A stretch of 64,000 bases of DNA. Source: Acidobacteriota bacterium. GTDB taxonomy: Bacteria > Acidobacteriota > Terriglobia > Acidiferrales > UBA7541. Positions within the stretch are counted from its first letter, which is position 1; the number at the start of each line of letters is the position of its first letter. The position numbers and the translations under genes are program-made. The stretch covers positions 29,169-93,168 of the forward strand of contig JABCZF010000020.1 of assembly GCA_013289825.1 (NCBI GenBank), written 5' to 3'. This document shows positions 62,359 through 64,000 of this stretch, piece after piece. Below the pieces are notes generated by a model. It was not told the DNA's origin and made no database searches. It worked only from the letters and a program-made list of their open reading frames with translations.

Positions 62359-63804
62359 TTGGGCCAAACTGTAAACAGTACGAACTCAAAGCTATTTGTG
62401 ACCGGTAAGCGTCTGGCGCTCTGTGGTTTAGGGGCGCTATTTTTGCTTGGGGCCACGACGTGCGACGCCCAGATCTTCCACAAGAAGAAAAAGGTCAATA
62501 AGTCGACGACCGTGGACAACAACGCGCAACCGGACAAGATTCTGTATGACAAGGCCATAGACGACATCAAGCATGGCCGGCAGGAAGTTGGGCGGCTGAA
62601 CATGCAGACGCTCATCAATACGTATCCGGACAGCGAGTATCTGGCAAAGGCGAAGCTGGCGATCGCGGACTCGTATTACAAAGAGGGCGGGACGTCGAAC
62701 CTGGCGCTGGCGGTCTCGGGCTACAAGGATTTTGAGGTGTTCTTTCCGTTCCTGCCGGAAGCGACGTATGCGCAGATGCAGGTGGCCATGGCGCACTACC
62801 GACAGATGGACAAGCCGGATCGGGACAGAAGCCACGCCATCGCCGCGGAGGAAGAGTTCCAGACTTTTCTGCAAAAGTTTCCGAATGACCCGCTGGCACC
62901 GCAGGCGCAGCAGCACCTTAGGGAGGTGCAGGAAGTGCTGGCGGAGGGCGAATACCGGATTGGCTACTACTATTATGTGAAAGGCGACAAGCGGGCAGCA
63001 GCGGCCAGGCTGTTGGCAGTGACGAACCGATATCCGTTGTACAGCAAGTCGGACCAGGCGCTATGGATGATGGGCGATATATTGGAGAAGAGCGAGCATA
63101 AAGAGGTGGCCGCGCTGTATTACGGGAGAATTGTGAAGAATTACCCGTTGTCAGGCATGGTGCCTGGGGCCAAAGACAAGCTAAAGGCGTTTGGCGCGCC
63201 CGTGCCGCAGCCCGATCCCAACTCCGTGGCATGGATGACGGCGGAACAAAACACGCCGAGGCCGCATACCAGCCTGGTCAAGAAGCCGCTGGCATTGATA
63301 TCGAATGGACCAAAGGGACAATTGATGGTGGCGGCGAGGAATGGACCGCCAAATTTGCAGCCCGAATCCGAGGGCGTGTCCCCTGGGGACATACTGACGC
63401 CGGGAGGGTTGTCGAAGACGGGCGCAGGGCTCATAGCGGTGGTAAAAGTCGGCGAGACGTCTGAACCAGCGGCAACATCGGAGAACGTAGCATCGCCGGC
63501 AAGCGAAGGCACGAGTGAGCCGCCGAAGGATGCAGGCACGGCGCCGGCAACGGCCAGCCCTCTAACGAGCGATGACGCGGCGAAGAATCCACCAGCGGCG
63601 GAGGGGGCAACAGAACCGTCTGCGAAAACAGAAGCGACCGCAGCGGGGACCGAAGCGAAGAGCGATGGTGCGGTCGCCGGAGCAGAGTCGAAGAGTGACG
63701 CAACGGATGCGGCGAAAACAGGCGACTCGCAAAACGGCGGCGATCCCAAGAAGGAATCGAGCAGCAAGAAAAAGAAGGGATTGCGCAAGCTTGTTCCCTG
63801 GTAG
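62359..63804 (+). CDS. bamD: BamD-like outer-membrane assembly lipoprotein with long charged tail
   Basis: The protein is 481 residues. Residues about 15-35 form a lipoprotein-type signal (LGALFLLGATTCDAQIF, with a cysteine at the end). Residues about 50-280 are TPR-like helices of the BamD/YfiO type (LYDKAIDDIKHGRQEVGRLN, SEYLAKAKLAIADSYYKEGG, EFQTFLQKFPNDPLAPQA). This domain helps insert beta-barrel proteins in the outer membrane. After about residue 330 comes an Ala/Thr/Glu/Ser-rich low-complexity tail ending KKKKGLRKLVPW, not part of standard BamD (about 240 residues). TTG start at 62359 with AGGTGA before it. Confidence 0.82.
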   Translation: MGQTVNSTNSKLFVTGKRLALCGLGALFLLGATTCDAQIFHKKKKVNKSTTVDNNAQPDKILYDKAIDDIKHGRQEVGRLNMQTLINTYPDSEYLAKAKLAIADSYYKEGGTSNLALAVSGYKDFEVFFPFLPEATYAQMQVAMAHYRQMDKPDRDRSHAIAAEEEFQTFLQKFPNDPLAPQAQQHLREVQEVLAEGEYRIGYYYYVKGDKRAAAARLLAVTNRYPLYSKSDQALWMMGDILEKSEHKEVAALYYGRIVKNYPLSGMVPGAKDKLKAFGAPVPQPDPNSVAWMTAEQNTPRPHTSLVKKPLALISNGPKGQLMVAARNGPPNLQPESEGVSPGDILTPGGLSKTGAGLIAVVKVGETSEPAATSENVASPASEGTSEPPKDAGTAPATASPLTSDDAAKNPPAAEGATEPSAKTEATAAGTEAKSDGAVAGAESKSDATDAAKTGDSQNGGDPKKESSSKKKKGLRKLVPW

Positions 63805-63835
63805 TTATTTCTGACCAGGAACGGGGATGGAAACA

Positions 63836-63872
63836 GGGGGTGCGGCTTCGGCCACACCCCCTTATTTTTTTT
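63836..63872 (+). terminator. Strong intrinsic terminator after the BamD-like gene
   Basis: GGGGGTGCGGC pairs with GCCACACCCCC (one C-A mismatch) around a TTCG tetraloop and is followed by TTATTTTTTTT. It starts 32 bases after the stop. This is a textbook rho-independent terminator. Confidence 0.93.
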
Positions 63873-64000
63873 GAGGCTGTGGAGCACCAGGAAGGGTCGG
63901 GGGAGGCCATATTCATTTCCGACACACAGGTCGTGCGTGGAGATTGACGGCCAATACGTTGGATGCTCCAATACTCTGGAGTCGTGATGAATGCGCGACC
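63873..64000. other. Right-hand end, no gene seen
   Basis: The last stretch after the terminator has no supported gene or RNA. It may be the upstream part of a gene beyond the edge. Confidence 0.4.

Noticed and set aside
1..64000. CRISPR arrays, insertion sequences or prophage genes
   Set aside because: I saw no spaced direct repeats, transposase or phage structural signatures in the window.

Overview
The window looks like a chromosomal segment of an Acidobacteriota bacterium, probably class Terriglobia. This is inferred from gene content: a VWFA-like protein of the acidobacterial type (59690-60670), a winged-helix/TPR one-component regulator (15785-17617), a TIGR03118-type secreted beta-propeller (13957-15639), abundant secreted carbohydrate- and peptide-degrading enzymes, and diderm envelope genes (BamD-like, two Mla/MCE transporters, heptose nucleotidyltransferase). 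Base composition is GC-rich. I see no insertion sequence, prophage or CRISPR array. One complete tRNA gene, tRNA-Leu(CAA), is present.

Layout. 0-4 kb: a leftward run of rfaE2, mfd and the start of a secreted protein. 4-10 kb: alpha/beta hydrolase fused to a membrane domain, geranylgeranyl-reductase-like flavoprotein, SDR and an ABC half-transporter. 10-21 kb: XRE regulator, glycine-zipper protein, class A beta-lactamase, Tat-exported ferritin-like protein, secreted propeller, TPR regulator, GH2 enzyme and tRNA-Leu. 21-28.5 kb: HAD phosphatase, LplT-like MFS, a CHAD-domain protein, and convergent to it a tight leftward operon of two thymidylate-kinase-like proteins, Ppx/GppA and SixA, which together suggest a polyphosphate/phosphate-linked module. 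28.6-31.6 kb: a first Mla-type lipid transporter whose ATPase lacks two catalytic residues. 32-41 kb: aroC-def-fmt, then an exported TldD/TldE-like pair and a PASTA protein. 41-45.6 kb: a second, canonical Mla operon whose MCE protein carries an OmpA-like tail, and a DUF1003 protein. 45.6-50 kb: propeller, alpha-L-fucosidase, M20 peptidase. 50-64 kb: exported VOC protein, PilZ protein, secreted MetX-like hydrolase, methyltransferase, M23 peptidase, prolyl oligopeptidase, a peroxiredoxin with an in-frame UGA, VWFA protein, PurD-like ATP-grasp protein and BamD-like lipoprotein-assembly factor.

Most striking observation: the peroxiredoxin at 58233-58817 (minus strand) has UGA exactly where the peroxidatic cysteine belongs. 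The frame stays open on both sides, and a SECIS-like hairpin lies just downstream. This is best read as a selenocysteine peroxiredoxin rather than a broken gene. Second in interest are the thymidylate-kinase-like pair + Ppx + SixA + CHAD neighbourhood and the catalytically altered MlaF ATPase. The plus strand also changes from C-rich to G-rich near 50-52 kb independently of gene direction, which points to a replication or rearrangement boundary.
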